This document shows, piece by piece, positions 1 to 9,028 of a stretch of 64,000 nucleotides of DNA. This stretch comes from Deltaproteobacteria bacterium (GTDB lineage Bacteria > Myxococcota > Kuafuiibacteriia > Kuafuiibacteriales > Kuafuiibacteriaceae). The notes under the pieces are model-generated. The model had not been told where the DNA came from, did no database searches, and saw only the letters and a program-made list of their open reading frames with translations. The stretch lies in assembly GCA_016703535.1 (NCBI GenBank), contig JADJBV010000001.1, forward strand, positions 3,338,001 through 3,402,000, given 5' to 3'. Position 1 is the first letter of the stretch, and each line of letters begins with the position of its first letter. Position numbers and translations under genes: made by a program.

Positions 1-407
1 TATGCAACATCCCGGAGGCCAGCGGACAGCGCCTCTAGATCGGCTTCGCCGAAGGCCACCGGGAGATGGGGAAACTGCTCCGATGGAATGCTACGGCTGT
101 CTTTCGCGACGAACTCCTTGAACCGATCGCGCAGGTTGGTCGCGAAGCTCCGTACCTCGCCAAAAACCTTACATGCTTCGCCGTCCGGGTCTCGGTAGTT
201 GAGGAGACTGCTCGGATCAGAAGCGAGCCAACGAAGTAGGCGACTCTTCCCTGAGTTGTTGGGCCCGACAAAGAAGTTAAGGCGCCCCAGGCCCACCAGA
301 GCTGGGGAGTTGGGATCGGTCTCATCTCGGAGCTTGAACTTGGAGACGCCTTTGCCCCCTACACGGATACGCTCGAGAGGTAGCAGTACTGGCTTTGGCG
401 CAGACAC
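1..407 (-). CDS. P-loop (AAA/RecF-like) ATPase, 3' end missing
   Basis: This is an open frame of about 135 codons that runs off the left edge of the window, so only its N-terminal part is present. It holds a Walker A motif, GPNNSGKS, preceded by a short beta-rich lead (RLNFFVGPNNSGKSRLLRWL). That is how AAA-type ATPases of the RecF/SMC/OLD-like group begin. The first possible start after an in-frame stop is a GTG at 407; CTG at 416 is a less likely alternative. It is on the same strand as recA, 219 bp downstream of it, so co-transcription is possible but not shown. Walker B and signature motifs would lie outside the window, so DNA repair, defence and generic ATPase roles cannot be separated. 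Confidence 0.6.
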   Translation of the reverse strand, partial: MSAPKPVLLPLERIRVGGKGVSKFKLRDETDPNSPALVGLGRLNFFVGPNNSGKSRLLRWLASDPSSLLNYRDPDGEACKVFGEVRSFATNLRDRFKEFVAKDSRSIPSEQFPHLPVAFGEADLEALSAGLRDVA

Positions 408-535
408 GACGTTGATCGTCAGGCGTCACTGGGACGGAGACAAGGGGCCGCCCGGGTTCGTTCGGCGCCAGGTCGGGCCCGTAGCGCCCCACTAGGCTCC
501 TCGTCCGAGAATGCGCGGAGGAGAGCGAATTTCGC

Positions 536-548
536 CCGCCTTGGGCGG
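536..548 (-). terminator. short GC hairpin downstream of recA
   Basis: Read on the minus strand, CCGCC-CAA-GGCGG lies about 80 bp after the recA stop codon. There is no T run, so this is only a weak candidate for a recA terminator. The rest of the 408-626 gap shows no gene that I can support. Confidence 0.2.
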
Positions 549-626
549 CCATCAACAGCTAAGGACGAATAGGCTCATGGCCTTGGAGGACCTGGTCGAG
601 CAACCAGCATGAAGAGGGAGGGATGG

Positions 627-1796
627 TCAGCCCTTCTTCCCTGCCTCGGCCACTTCTTTGCCTGGCTTGCCCTGCTTCTTCATGGGCGTGACGTTGTCGG
701 GCGGGGAGCTGGTCACTTCACCGGGGAGGTCCGAGGTGGTGGTGGCCGCGGGCTGGGGGAGCTCGCCGCCGACGCCGAAGTGCTTGCGGATCTGGGCCTC
801 GACCTTGTCCGAGACGTCGGGGTGTTCGTCGAGGAAGATGCGGGCGTTGTCCCGGCCTTGGCCGATGCGTTCCCCGTTGAAGGTGTACCAAGCGCCGGAC
901 TTATCGACGATGCCGAGGTCCGAGCCGAGATCGACCAGCTCGCCGGTCTTGCTGATGCCCACGCCGTAGAGGATGTCGAACTCGACCTCCTTGAACGGCG
1001 GCGCCATCTTGTTCTTGACCACTCGGACTCGGGTGCGGTTGCCGATGTTGTCTTCGCCCTTCTTGATGGAGCCGACCCGACGGATGTCGAGGCGCTGGGA
1101 GGCGTAGAACTTGAGGGCGTTGCCGCCGGTGGTGGTCTCGGGTGAACCGAACATCACGCCGATCTTCATGCGGATCTGGTTGATGAAGATGACGCAGGTC
1201 TTGGACTTGCTGATGGAGCCGGTGAGCTTGCGGAGGGCTTGGCTCATCAGGCGGGCCTGGAGGCCGACGTGGGAGTCGCCCATCTCGCCTTCGATCTCGG
1301 CCTTGGGCACCAAGGCGGCGACCGAGTCGATGACCACCAGGTCGACCGCGTTGCTGCGGACCAACATGTCGGTGATCTCGAGGGCCTGCTCGCCGGTGTC
1401 GGGCTGGGCGATCAACAGGTCCGCGGTGTTGACGCCGAGCTTTCGGGCGTAGGCGATGTCCAAGGCGTGTTCGGCGTCGACGAAGGCGCAGACGCCGCCC
1501 TTCTTTTGGGCCTCGGCGACCGCGTGGAGGGTCAAGGTGGTCTTACCAGAAGACTCAGGCCCGTAGATCTCGACGATGCGTCCCCGAGGGATGCCGCCGA
1601 TGCCCAAGGCGATGTCGAGGCCGATGGAGCCAGTGGAGATGGTGCCGACCGGGGCGACGGGGGTGTTTTGGTCCCCCATCCGCATGATCGCGCCTTTGCC
1701 GAACTGCTTTTCGATGGTGGCGAGGGTGAGCTCAATGGCCTTCACCCGCTCTTGATCCGCCGGCGTGAGGGCCTTCTTGTCTTCGGTCTTTGCCAT
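627..1796 (-). CDS. recA: Recombinase A
   Basis: RecA forms filaments on single-stranded DNA, catalyses homologous strand exchange with ATP, and triggers self-cleavage of LexA. The 389-residue product has Walker A GPESSGKT at about residues 79-86, a Walker B strand LVVIDS at about 153-158, and the FINQIR and GGNALKFYAS segments typical of the DNA-binding core. The length is slightly above the usual 340-360 because of a C-terminal tail after about residue 345. That tail is rich in Pro, Thr and Lys and ends in KKG, whereas the E. coli tail is acidic. ATG at 1796 fits the family N-terminus. A LexA-like half-site lies just upstream (see 1806-1822). Confidence 0.98.
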   Translation of the reverse strand: MAKTEDKKALTPADQERVKAIELTLATIEKQFGKGAIMRMGDQNTPVAPVGTISTGSIGLDIALGIGGIPRGRIVEIYGPESSGKTTLTLHAVAEAQKKGGVCAFVDAEHALDIAYARKLGVNTADLLIAQPDTGEQALEITDMLVRSNAVDLVVIDSVAALVPKAEIEGEMGDSHVGLQARLMSQALRKLTGSISKSKTCVIFINQIRMKIGVMFGSPETTTGGNALKFYASQRLDIRRVGSIKKGEDNIGNRTRVRVVKNKMAPPFKEVEFDILYGVGISKTGELVDLGSDLGIVDKSGAWYTFNGERIGQGRDNARIFLDEHPDVSDKVEAQIRKHFGVGGELPQPAATTTSDLPGEVTSSPPDNVTPMKKQGKPGKEVAEAGKKG

Positions 1797-1805
1797 GGCC
1801 GGGAC

Positions 1806-1822
1806 CCTAACAACTGTTCAGT
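1806..1822. promoter_or_regulatory. candidate LexA/SOS operator upstream of recA
   Basis: On the minus strand the motif TGAACAGTTGTTAG sits 11-24 bp before the recA ATG. It resembles the GAAC-N4-GTTC type of LexA box, with two mismatches in ten positions. On the plus strand it contains GTTCAG, the conserved half that I recall for the Myxococcus LexA motif. The position is close to the start codon, which would suit steric repression. The match is imperfect and was found by eye. Confidence 0.35.
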
Positions 1823-1878
1823 GGTTCCGTCAAGACGTGAATCAACAGGTAGTGGTGGCCGACCGCTCCCACCACAAT

Positions 1879-1900
1879 CCCCAGGCTTGTCTGGGGTTTT
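1879..1900. terminator. hairpin between DUF2330 gene and recA
   Basis: CCCCAG-GCTTGT-CTGGGG is a perfect 6-bp stem immediately after the stop codon of the upstream DUF2330 gene. A TTTT run follows on the plus strand. In the minus-strand direction needed for the DUF2330 transcript the stem is followed only by ATT, so termination there would be weak. It separates that gene from recA. Confidence 0.4.
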
Positions 1901-3570
1901 CAGGATCCTCTTCGCCGCCGGAGGGCCCCCAGCAACAGGACCCCAGCCCAGAGCCCGAAGCCCCCGCCGCCATGGGCCCTGCAACCGCAGCCGTTGTCCC
2001 GGCCCCGGCTTTCGGCGAGCTGATTGGCTGGCAAGAGCTGGGGATCGGGATCGCCCGTCCCCGGCCCACCACTTCGGCGGGCCGCGATCGCCGCTTCGAT
2101 CTCGGCCGAACGATCCGCGATCACCGCGTCGTCCCAGAGCTGCTCGATGGTGCGGGCCGCCGGCAACCCGCGTTGCCACGCCTGAGTGCCGCCGTCGTTC
2201 CCATACAACAACACCTCACCCGAGCCGACGATGGTCACCTCGGTGTTGATGGTGTCGCCCGAACAGATCCGCCGCACCCGGGCCCGGTGAATGTTGGAGA
2301 CGTCGTCGAGATCGTTCCGCACCTCGAGCTCGGGATCGATGGTCATCTCCTCCGGCGAAAGTAAGGTGTAGAGCCGAGTCACCCTGGGATAGGCGTCGAA
2401 CAACGCTTGGGCCGAGAGCTCAGGCTCAACCACCGCGGTCCAGATCGCCGCCGTGGCCCCGACCGCGTCGATGGGCTGACCGTCGAAGAAAAACGCGGCC
2501 AACTGCCCCGCCGCGAACTGAGCCCGAGTGAATCCAAGCGTGGCGAACACGTCGTCGCTGATGTAGTCGGCGACGATGGCGATCACCTCGCGCCGCAAGA
2601 GGCCTTGCAGCTGGAGTTGGTTGAGATAGTCGTCGACCTCCGCTGCGGCCTCGAGATCCGAACGTCGATAGGTATCGAGGGCGATTTGGCCCTCGAACAA
2701 GGCCGAAGATCCCGCGTATTCGGTGACGAAGGCGTTGCCCCCGGCTTCGTCGGCGGCCCGGGAGACCAGGCCCGAATAGAAGGCCGCCGGGTTGCTCCAG
2801 TCCAAGGCGGCGAAGTTGAGCGAGAGGTGCCGATAGTTGGTGGGGATGGCGCGCCCGGTCTGGCTCAACATGGTGATCTTCAGCTCCAGATCATCCAAGG
2901 CGGCGATGGCGGTCAGGCGAATCGGCACGCAGGCCAAGGTGCCGGCCATGGTGAGATCGACCGGCTGGATGTCCTCGACGCCCTGCCCGTTCCGCAACTT
3001 GAGGGCCAACAAGACGTCGCCCTTCTGCAGGTACGGCACCACCAAGCGGATCATGTCCTCGGTGACGTTGTAGCCGTTGGTGGTCAACCAGGCCCGGGTG
3101 GCCTCGGGATCCGTCGAAGAGAGCACCACACTTTCGTAGGGGCCCACGGTCTGCTGCCCGAGGACCTGAACGCCACCGACACCGCCATCTGCGGCGCCCG
3201 AGTCAGGCGCACTTTGAAAGGGTGGGAACTGACACTGCCCCTGATCCGCCTCCCGCTCCAGGATGAACTGGGGCCCGATCAGCCGATCGATGGTGCTGAA
3301 CAACGACGTGGGCCCGACCGCGATCCGACTGGGCTCGGACTGAAGCGGCAGGATCCAGGCGAAGTCGGGCGCCGCCCCCGTATACTGAATATTGATGATC
3401 GCCCGGACGGTTTCGGCCGACGCATCGACCGCAAAGACGATGTGTTCTCCGCTCTGCACCACCGGCTGAGTGGCGTTGCAGAAGAGCCCGCCGCAGGCCT
3501 GGGCGGGCCGGGGCGTAGCCAAAAGGACACAACCGAAGAGCCCAGAGATCGAGAGAAGGGCGTAACGCAT
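1900..3570 (-). CDS. DUF2330 secreted protein with MYXO-CTERM-like tail
   Basis: The 556-residue protein has a signal peptide (hydrophobic stretch ending PAQA before CGGLFC). The CGGLFC motif at about residues 26-31 is the hallmark start of the DUF2330 family, whose function is not known. The C-terminus carries Cys-Gly-Cys (528-530), a Gly-rich turn, one hydrophobic helix and RRRRGS. This matches the MYXO-CTERM sorting-signal layout, in which a Cys before the helix is thought to be modified to anchor the protein at the cell surface. Acidic, Ser/Thr-containing segments fill the middle. It is transcribed towards recA with a hairpin between them, so I treat it as a separate unit. Confidence 0.85.
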   Translation of the reverse strand: MRYALLSISGLFGCVLLATPRPAQACGGLFCNATQPVVQSGEHIVFAVDASAETVRAIINIQYTGAAPDFAWILPLQSEPSRIAVGPTSLFSTIDRLIGPQFILEREADQGQCQFPPFQSAPDSGAADGGVGGVQVLGQQTVGPYESVVLSSTDPEATRAWLTTNGYNVTEDMIRLVVPYLQKGDVLLALKLRNGQGVEDIQPVDLTMAGTLACVPIRLTAIAALDDLELKITMLSQTGRAIPTNYRHLSLNFAALDWSNPAAFYSGLVSRAADEAGGNAFVTEYAGSSALFEGQIALDTYRRSDLEAAAEVDDYLNQLQLQGLLRREVIAIVADYISDDVFATLGFTRAQFAAGQLAAFFFDGQPIDAVGATAAIWTAVVEPELSAQALFDAYPRVTRLYTLLSPEEMTIDPELEVRNDLDDVSNIHRARVRRICSGDTINTEVTIVGSGEVLLYGNDGGTQAWQRGLPAARTIEQLWDDAVIADRSAEIEAAIAARRSGGPGTGDPDPQLLPANQLAESRGRDNGCGCRAHGGGGFGLWAGVLLLGALRRRRGS

Positions 3571-3632
3571 GGAGACCTCCGCTGCTATTTACGCCGATGG
3601 CCTCGGCCCGGGTGTAGAAAACGTGCGCGCCG

Positions 3633-4853
3633 TCAAAGGAGCTGACGCCGCAGGGCGTCGAGGGCCGCTTTGGCCGAATATCCGCGGACCTGCTCCCGAT
3701 CGCCGGGGAAGGTGATCCGGTGGGCGCTGGTGTCGTCGGGGCCCGCGACGCCGATCCAAACCGTGCCGACCGGCTTGTCGGGGGTGCCGCCGTCAGGGCC
3801 GGCGACGCCGGTGGTGCTGATGGCCCAGGTGGAGCCCAGGCGGCGCCGCACCCCGTCGGCCATGGCCTTGGCCACCGAGTGGCTGACGGCGCCGTGGGCC
3901 TCGAGCAGCCCGGGATCGACGTCGATCAGGGTGGTCTTGGCGCTGTTGGCGTAGGTGACGGTGCCGCCCAAAAAGCAGGCCGAACAGCCGGGCACGTCGG
4001 TGATCAGGCGCTGGACCCAACCGCCGGTGCAGGACTCGGCCACCGCCACCGTTTCGTTGCGCGCCATCAACCTCTTCACCACCACCGTCGCCAAGTCGTC
4101 TTGATCGCGGCCGTAGATCCGGCTGCCCAAGACCGCCGCCAGATCGACCTCGACGGACTCGAGCCGGTGGGCCGCACCTTCCCCACTCGCCAGGAGCTTG
4201 ACGTGATTTTCGAAGCCCAAGGTGCGGTAACCGAAGCGGACCTCGGTGTGTTTTTTCACCACGGCCCGGATCTCGTGCTCCAGCTTGCTTTCGCCGACGC
4301 CCATCACCTTGATGGTGCGGCGGAGCGGCAAGTCGCCGGCCTTGGGGATCCAGGCCTCGATGCGGTTGGCCATCAACCACCGCACCTCCCGGGGCACGCC
4401 GGGCATCAAGAAGATCTGAGCGCCGCCCAAGCGGGCCCGAAAGCCGGGGGCGGTGCCGGACTGGTTGTCGAGGACCTCACCCAACTTGGGCACCATCGCC
4501 TGGCGTTCGTTGTTGGGCGTCATCTCCCGACCGAAGGAGGCGAACATCGCCTTGATCTTGTCGAGGGTCGGCTCGTGCCGGACCAACTCACAACCCAAAG
4601 CCTTGGCCAAGGCAGCGAGGGTCAGATCGTCGTCGGTGGGCCCGAGGCCGCCGGTCGAGAGCACCACCTCGGCCCGGGCCGCCGCCTCTTTATAGGCCGC
4701 GGCGATGGCCACTTCGTCGTCGGGGACCGTCACGTGCCGCAGCACCGTGTAGCCCCAGCTCTCCAGGAGCCCATCCAAGTAGCTCGAGTTGGTGTCCACG
4801 GTCTCGCCCGACAACAGCTCGTCGCCGATCGCCAAGACCTCGGCCGTCTTCAT
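3633..4853 (-). CDS. cinA: CinA family protein (NMN amidohydrolase / MocF domain)
   Basis: The two-domain protein has about 406 residues. The N-terminal part is a MocF/MoaB-like domain (LAIGDELLSG, STGGLGPTDDD, MPGVPREV). The C-terminal CinA domain has AESCTGG and TGVAGPDGGTPDKPVG, the conserved nicotinamide-nucleotide amidase signature. The family is known for NMN deamidation in pyridine-nucleotide salvage and, in Gram-positives, for association with competence and recA. Here recA lies about 1.8 kb away with one gene between. I chose the ATG at 4853 over a longer upstream frame because MKTAEVLAIGDELLSG is the family start. The longer frame would overlap the preceding gene and adds only low-quality Arg/Ser residues. 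Confidence 0.93.
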   Translation of the reverse strand: MKTAEVLAIGDELLSGETVDTNSSYLDGLLESWGYTVLRHVTVPDDEVAIAAAYKEAAARAEVVLSTGGLGPTDDDLTLAALAKALGCELVRHEPTLDKIKAMFASFGREMTPNNERQAMVPKLGEVLDNQSGTAPGFRARLGGAQIFLMPGVPREVRWLMANRIEAWIPKAGDLPLRRTIKVMGVGESKLEHEIRAVVKKHTEVRFGYRTLGFENHVKLLASGEGAAHRLESVEVDLAAVLGSRIYGRDQDDLATVVVKRLMARNETVAVAESCTGGWVQRLITDVPGCSACFLGGTVTYANSAKTTLIDVDPGLLEAHGAVSHSVAKAMADGVRRRLGSTWAISTTGVAGPDGGTPDKPVGTVWIGVAGPDDTSAHRITFPGDREQVRGYSAKAALDALRRQLL

Positions 4854-4927
4854 GGGCCTGAGGCTCGAAGGGGACTGACCCCCTGTCAAGCGTCGGCCGG
4901 CGCGACGGGACGCCAATCGCACCCCAC

Positions 4928-6286
4928 TCACCCGCGGAACCGGTAGCCGAGCTGGGCGAAGACCACGTGATAGCCGATCTCGGGCTCTAGGAAGCCCTGA
5001 TAGGCCACCATGGCCCGCATGCCGGCCAGGCCCAGGCCCGACAACTCGGCACCGACCGTGGCGCCGAAATCGTAGATCAGGATCGGCTCGCCGCCGGCCA
5101 AGGACCGGGTCCGCATGGCGCTGCCTTGAGCGTCCACGGTCACGACGTCCCCCACCATGGTGCCGACCGCCATACTGACGAGCTGGTTTTCGGCGGCGAA
5201 GAAACGCCGTTGGGTGGCCGAAAGATCCGCGTAGCTGACGGTGCCCGGCAACAACTTGAGGCCCAAGGTGACCTCGTAGCCCTGGGCCGGATCCAGGTGG
5301 CGACGGTCGTAGCGCAACGAAAGATACGGCGTGAAGACGTCACCCAGGTGCACGTTGGTCAACAGCCGCGCCGAAGACCGGCGGGTGCCCAGGGGATCGA
5401 AGCCGTCGATGATGAAGCCGCGGCGGGCCCGCTCCTCGGCGATGAAGTCGGTCCACCAGCGGTTGGGCAAGATGGTGTGGAAGTGGTTGGCGCTGAGGGT
5501 GAAGTCGACGGTGCGTGAAGGGCGGTAACGCAACATCAGGTGGGCCTGGGTGAGATCGATCCGCTCCAGGGCGTTCTGCTCTTCGGCCGTCTTCTTGGCC
5601 AGATCTCCGAGCAGCCCTCGGGGCGGGACCAGATCGATCACCGCCGATCCGAAGAAGAGCCACTCGGGGCTGAAGAAGACGTAGAAACGTTCGGAGAGGT
5701 AGAGGCGATCGAGGCCGCCGTCGTAGAGCTGCACGGCGGCGCCGCCGGCGTGGTTGAGCTCCGGGGCTTTGAAGTCGTAACCGAGGCCGCCGATCACGAA
5801 GCGGGGATCGAGGGCCCCGGTGAACGGGTGCGGCGAGAGCCCACCAAACAGGCTGGCCAACACCGAACCGAGCCGAGCACCCAACATCGCGCCGTCGACC
5901 CGGGCGGCGCCGACGTGGCTCAAGGTCAGGCGGCCCAGGGCAAAACGAAAGCGGGTCGACTCGTCGCCCAGCTGCACGTAGGCCCGCATGAGGTCGGCGA
6001 AGTCCGAGGTCTCTTCGGTCCAGCCCTTGCGGAAGCGGCCGTCGAAGACCAAACCCAGGTGATCGACGCCGAACAAACGGTTGGCGTTGAGGAGGCCCCG
6101 GACCTCGGTGAAGGAGAGGTGGCGATCGGTCAGGTCATCGTCGGTGTAGAGCTGAGTCGCCATCAGCTGAGCTTCGGTCGTCGAAGAGGTGGCGGCGGGG
6201 GCCGAGGTTGCGACCGTGGCGTCTTGGGCCCAGCCGATCGCCGGGGCCAGCCAACCGGCGAGGACCAGCGCGACGGAGACGCGCAA
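4928..6286 (-). CDS. predicted outer-membrane beta-barrel protein, partner of multihaem lipoprotein
   Basis: The 452-residue protein has a cleavable signal peptide (ending near GWAQ/DA) and many short alternating hydrophobic/aromatic strands separated by polar turns, such as TRFRFALGRLTLS, LMLRYRPSRTVDFTLSANHF and YLSLRYDRRHL. It ends in LGYRFRG, close to the aromatic-terminal beta-signal of outer-membrane proteins. I do not recognise a named family. It starts 3 bp after the stop of the upstream gene for a lipoprotein with about 27 haem sites, on the same strand, so the two are almost certainly co-transcribed. By analogy with porin-cytochrome complexes, the barrel could sheath or host the cytochrome in the outer membrane. 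That role is inferred from context, not from homology. Confidence 0.6.
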   Translation of the reverse strand: MRVSVALVLAGWLAPAIGWAQDATVATSAPAATSSTTEAQLMATQLYTDDDLTDRHLSFTEVRGLLNANRLFGVDHLGLVFDGRFRKGWTEETSDFADLMRAYVQLGDESTRFRFALGRLTLSHVGAARVDGAMLGARLGSVLASLFGGLSPHPFTGALDPRFVIGGLGYDFKAPELNHAGGAAVQLYDGGLDRLYLSERFYVFFSPEWLFFGSAVIDLVPPRGLLGDLAKKTAEEQNALERIDLTQAHLMLRYRPSRTVDFTLSANHFHTILPNRWWTDFIAEERARRGFIIDGFDPLGTRRSSARLLTNVHLGDVFTPYLSLRYDRRHLDPAQGYEVTLGLKLLPGTVSYADLSATQRRFFAAENQLVSMAVGTMVGDVVTVDAQGSAMRTRSLAGGEPILIYDFGATVGAELSGLGLAGMRAMVAYQGFLEPEIGYHVVFAQLGYRFRG

Positions 6287-6289
6287 GGT

Positions 6290-9028
6290 TCACTCCCGCC
6301 CGTCGGCGTGGCAGCCCGACTTCACGCAGCCGACGTGCCCCGTGGGCCAAACCGCGCCGCCTTCATTGGGCGGTGAGTTGGCGTCGTTGGGGTTGAAGTG
6401 GAAGAGGTGTTCGCCTCGATGGTCGTTGCTGAGGCCGCTGTTGTTGGTGTGACAGAAGGTGGTGCAGGAGAAGAAGGCGTAGCCCCGGGTCGCGATCTGG
6501 GTGTGGCACTCATCGCAACGTTCGGCCCGGTGGTGAGGAACCGGGAACCAGCGGCCCGACCAGCTTTGGTACGGGAAGTTGGCGCTCGGCAGCGGGCCGG
6601 TGTGGCCGCCGGCCGCGGGCGTCCAGGCCGTGACCTGGTGGCACGACGAACAAGGGGAGTTGCCGGTGGCGATGTGCCCGTTCGGCGTGGTGTGGCAGCT
6701 GGCGCAGTCAGGGCTGGGTGACAAGGTCTGGAAGCTGCCGTTGCTCCAGGGGCCGTGGCAAGAAGTGCAAGTTCGGTTGCGGTGGCCCCCGGCCAGCGGG
6801 TGGAGCGCGTTGGTGGCCGGGTGGCTCGGGTTGTTCCAAGTGCCGGCGGTGTGGCAGTTGGCGCAGGCCGAGGTGGCGTGGCCAACCGGGGTGTCGCTCG
6901 AGTGGCACGACTCACAGGTCCGAGGCAGGGCTTGGTAACCGTTGGTGTGGCACTGGGTGCAGAGCACGCCGGCGTGGCCTCCGGTCAAGGGCATGGCGTT
7001 GGGATCGGCGGTGTGATGGTTGCTTCCTCCGGTGGGGTTCCAGTCGGTGCTGGTGTGGCACGTTTGGCAGTCGTTGCCGTAGTGGTTGGCCGGTTCGTCG
7101 GCCTGGTGACAGCTGACGCAGGTGGACTGGACCTCGTAGCTGGTCGGGTGGCAACTCGCGCAAGTGGTGGTGGCGTGGGCCCCGTCCAAGGGGAAGGTGG
7201 TGGTGTGCATCCACGGCGTCAACAGATCGGTGAAGGCCGTCGGTTGATGGCACTGACCGCAGTCTTGTTCGAAGTGGCCCAGGTGGCGGGCCGGGCGTTC
7301 GCTCAGGTGGCAGCTGGTGCAGTCGGTGGGCGGCTTGGCCAAGGCGCCTGACTCGTGACAGGTGCTGCAGTTGGCGGTCTGGTGTTGCCCAAGCAGCGGC
7401 CACTGGCTGTGATCGTAGTTGGCCCGGTTGGCCGGCACCCACCCGGTCTCAGCGTGGCAGAACTCGCAGGACGTCCCGTAGACGTTGGCGTCCGAGTGAT
7501 CCGGGAACGCCGGCGGATCGTGGCAGGTGGAGCAGATCCGCTCCGGGCCTTCGTAGGTGTTGGCGTCCAGGTGGCAACGATCGCACTTCAGGGTTTGGTG
7601 TTTGCCGAGCAAGGTCCATTGGGGATGGGTGTACAGCACCTCGCTGAAGGAGGTCGTGACGTGGCACCCTTCGCACGCCTCTGCCGCAAAACCTGCGGGT
7701 TGATGTTTGGGCGGCGCGTCGGCCAAGTGGCAGCTGGCGCAAGCCTTGGTCAGGCCGGTGTAGTCGCCCCCTTGATGGCACTTGTCGCAGGTGAGCCCGG
7801 TGTGGCCGCCCGAAAGCGGGAACTGATCGTGGGCGAAGGTCGCGGGCAACCAGTCGGTGGGCGCGTGACAGGTCTGGCACTGGTTCTGGAAGTGATCGAG
7901 GCCCGCGTCCTTGAGGTGGCAGGTCTCGCAAGTGGTCGGCGGCTTACGCCGGCCTGAGGTGTGGCAAGAGAAGCAGTCGGCGGTCAGGTGTCGGCCGAGG
8001 AGCGGATAGGCCTGGTGGTGTTCGCCGGTGGTGCCGGGGATCTCGGCCCAAGGTCGATCGGCCCGGTGGCACTGCTCGCAGCCCCTCAGGAAATGATCGG
8101 CGGGGCGCTGCGCCGGAGTGCCGTTGGGGGCGCGGCCGTCGGGGGCGTGGCAGTCGGCGCAGGCCAAGGGGCGGGTCTGTTCGTTCTGGTGGCACTGATC
8201 GCAGCGGAAGTCGGCGTGTTTGGTGCCGGCCACGAAGAGATCGTCGTGAGAGAAGCCGGGGCACGGCAACTTCAGGCCCTCCACGCCATCGTCCACGCCG
8301 CTGCCATCGGCGTCGTCGTCGACCTCGTCGGCCAAGAAGTCGCCGTCCCGATCGCCGAAGAGGCTGGAGCTCACCTCGTTGAGTTCCCCGTCCAACTCCA
8401 CCCGTTCGCTGGTGCCGCGCCCGAGGTGCCGGAACAACAAGGCGCCACCCGGGCCAAAGGTGCCCCGGCTGCGACGTCCCGAGTCGGACACGCCGTCCCG
8501 ATCGTCGTCGGGCATCAGCTCCAGGGCCATGATCCATTCAGTAGAATCGCCGTCGGCGTCGAGATCCCGGGCGTCCGGGCCGATGAAACCTCGGACCTCG
8601 GTGCGACGGGAGGTGAGCTCGACGCCCATCTTGGCGGTAAGGGGCAAAGAGGGGTGCCGCACCTCGAGGACGTGGATGCCGGCGACCAGCTCGGGCAAGC
8701 CGGTGATCCCGTCTTCGTCGGTGATCCCGAGGGCGGTCGGCAGCGGGGATCGGCCGACCGAGGCCTCGATCCCAGCCTCGGGGCTCCGCGGGTCGAGGAA
8801 AACCGGTTCCCCCCGGATCGGGACCTCACAACCAGAGCGAAGCTCGACCACCGGGATCTCGGCGTCGCTGAGCAGGAGCGAAAGTCGGAAGGCCGATGGG
8901 TTGCGGCCGGCGAAGGGGTCCGAGGGGGGGGTGGTGGAGTTCGGCCCGGGGACCTCTCGTTGGCAGGCGGTCGCCAAAGTGAGGATGGAGAACCCCGAGA
9001 GACAGACTAACCCCTTCGCCGTCCACAT
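6290..9028 (-). CDS. multihaem c-type cytochrome lipoprotein (about 27 haem sites)
   Basis: The protein has 912 residues from the ATG at 9028; a longer frame to 9085 lacks a signal. The N-terminus is a lipoprotein signal with lipobox LATAC, followed by a region of about 250 residues without haem motifs. That region holds Asp-rich calcium-type loops (DLDADGDST, DRDGVSDS, DRDGDFLADEVDDDADGSG). The remaining roughly 630 residues contain 25 CXXCH motifs, one CX3CH (CTTFCH) and one CX4CH (CVKSGCH) near the C-terminus. Recurrent PL.G.H blocks place extra His residues that could be distal haem ligands. A role in extracytoplasmic electron transfer is implied by the haem density, and an outer-membrane location by the lipid anchor and the barrel gene 3 bp downstream. 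The partner and direction of electron flow are unknown. Confidence 0.88.
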   Translation of the reverse strand: MWTAKGLVCLSGFSILTLATACQREVPGPNSTTPPSDPFAGRNPSAFRLSLLLSDAEIPVVELRSGCEVPIRGEPVFLDPRSPEAGIEASVGRSPLPTALGITDEDGITGLPELVAGIHVLEVRHPSLPLTAKMGVELTSRRTEVRGFIGPDARDLDADGDSTEWIMALELMPDDDRDGVSDSGRRSRGTFGPGGALLFRHLGRGTSERVELDGELNEVSSSLFGDRDGDFLADEVDDDADGSGVDDGVEGLKLPCPGFSHDDLFVAGTKHADFRCDQCHQNEQTRPLACADCHAPDGRAPNGTPAQRPADHFLRGCEQCHRADRPWAEIPGTTGEHHQAYPLLGRHLTADCFSCHTSGRRKPPTTCETCHLKDAGLDHFQNQCQTCHAPTDWLPATFAHDQFPLSGGHTGLTCDKCHQGGDYTGLTKACASCHLADAPPKHQPAGFAAEACEGCHVTTSFSEVLYTHPQWTLLGKHQTLKCDRCHLDANTYEGPERICSTCHDPPAFPDHSDANVYGTSCEFCHAETGWVPANRANYDHSQWPLLGQHQTANCSTCHESGALAKPPTDCTSCHLSERPARHLGHFEQDCGQCHQPTAFTDLLTPWMHTTTFPLDGAHATTTCASCHPTSYEVQSTCVSCHQADEPANHYGNDCQTCHTSTDWNPTGGSNHHTADPNAMPLTGGHAGVLCTQCHTNGYQALPRTCESCHSSDTPVGHATSACANCHTAGTWNNPSHPATNALHPLAGGHRNRTCTSCHGPWSNGSFQTLSPSPDCASCHTTPNGHIATGNSPCSSCHQVTAWTPAAGGHTGPLPSANFPYQSWSGRWFPVPHHRAERCDECHTQIATRGYAFFSCTTFCHTNNSGLSNDHRGEHLFHFNPNDANSPPNEGGAVWPTGHVGCVKSGCHADGRE

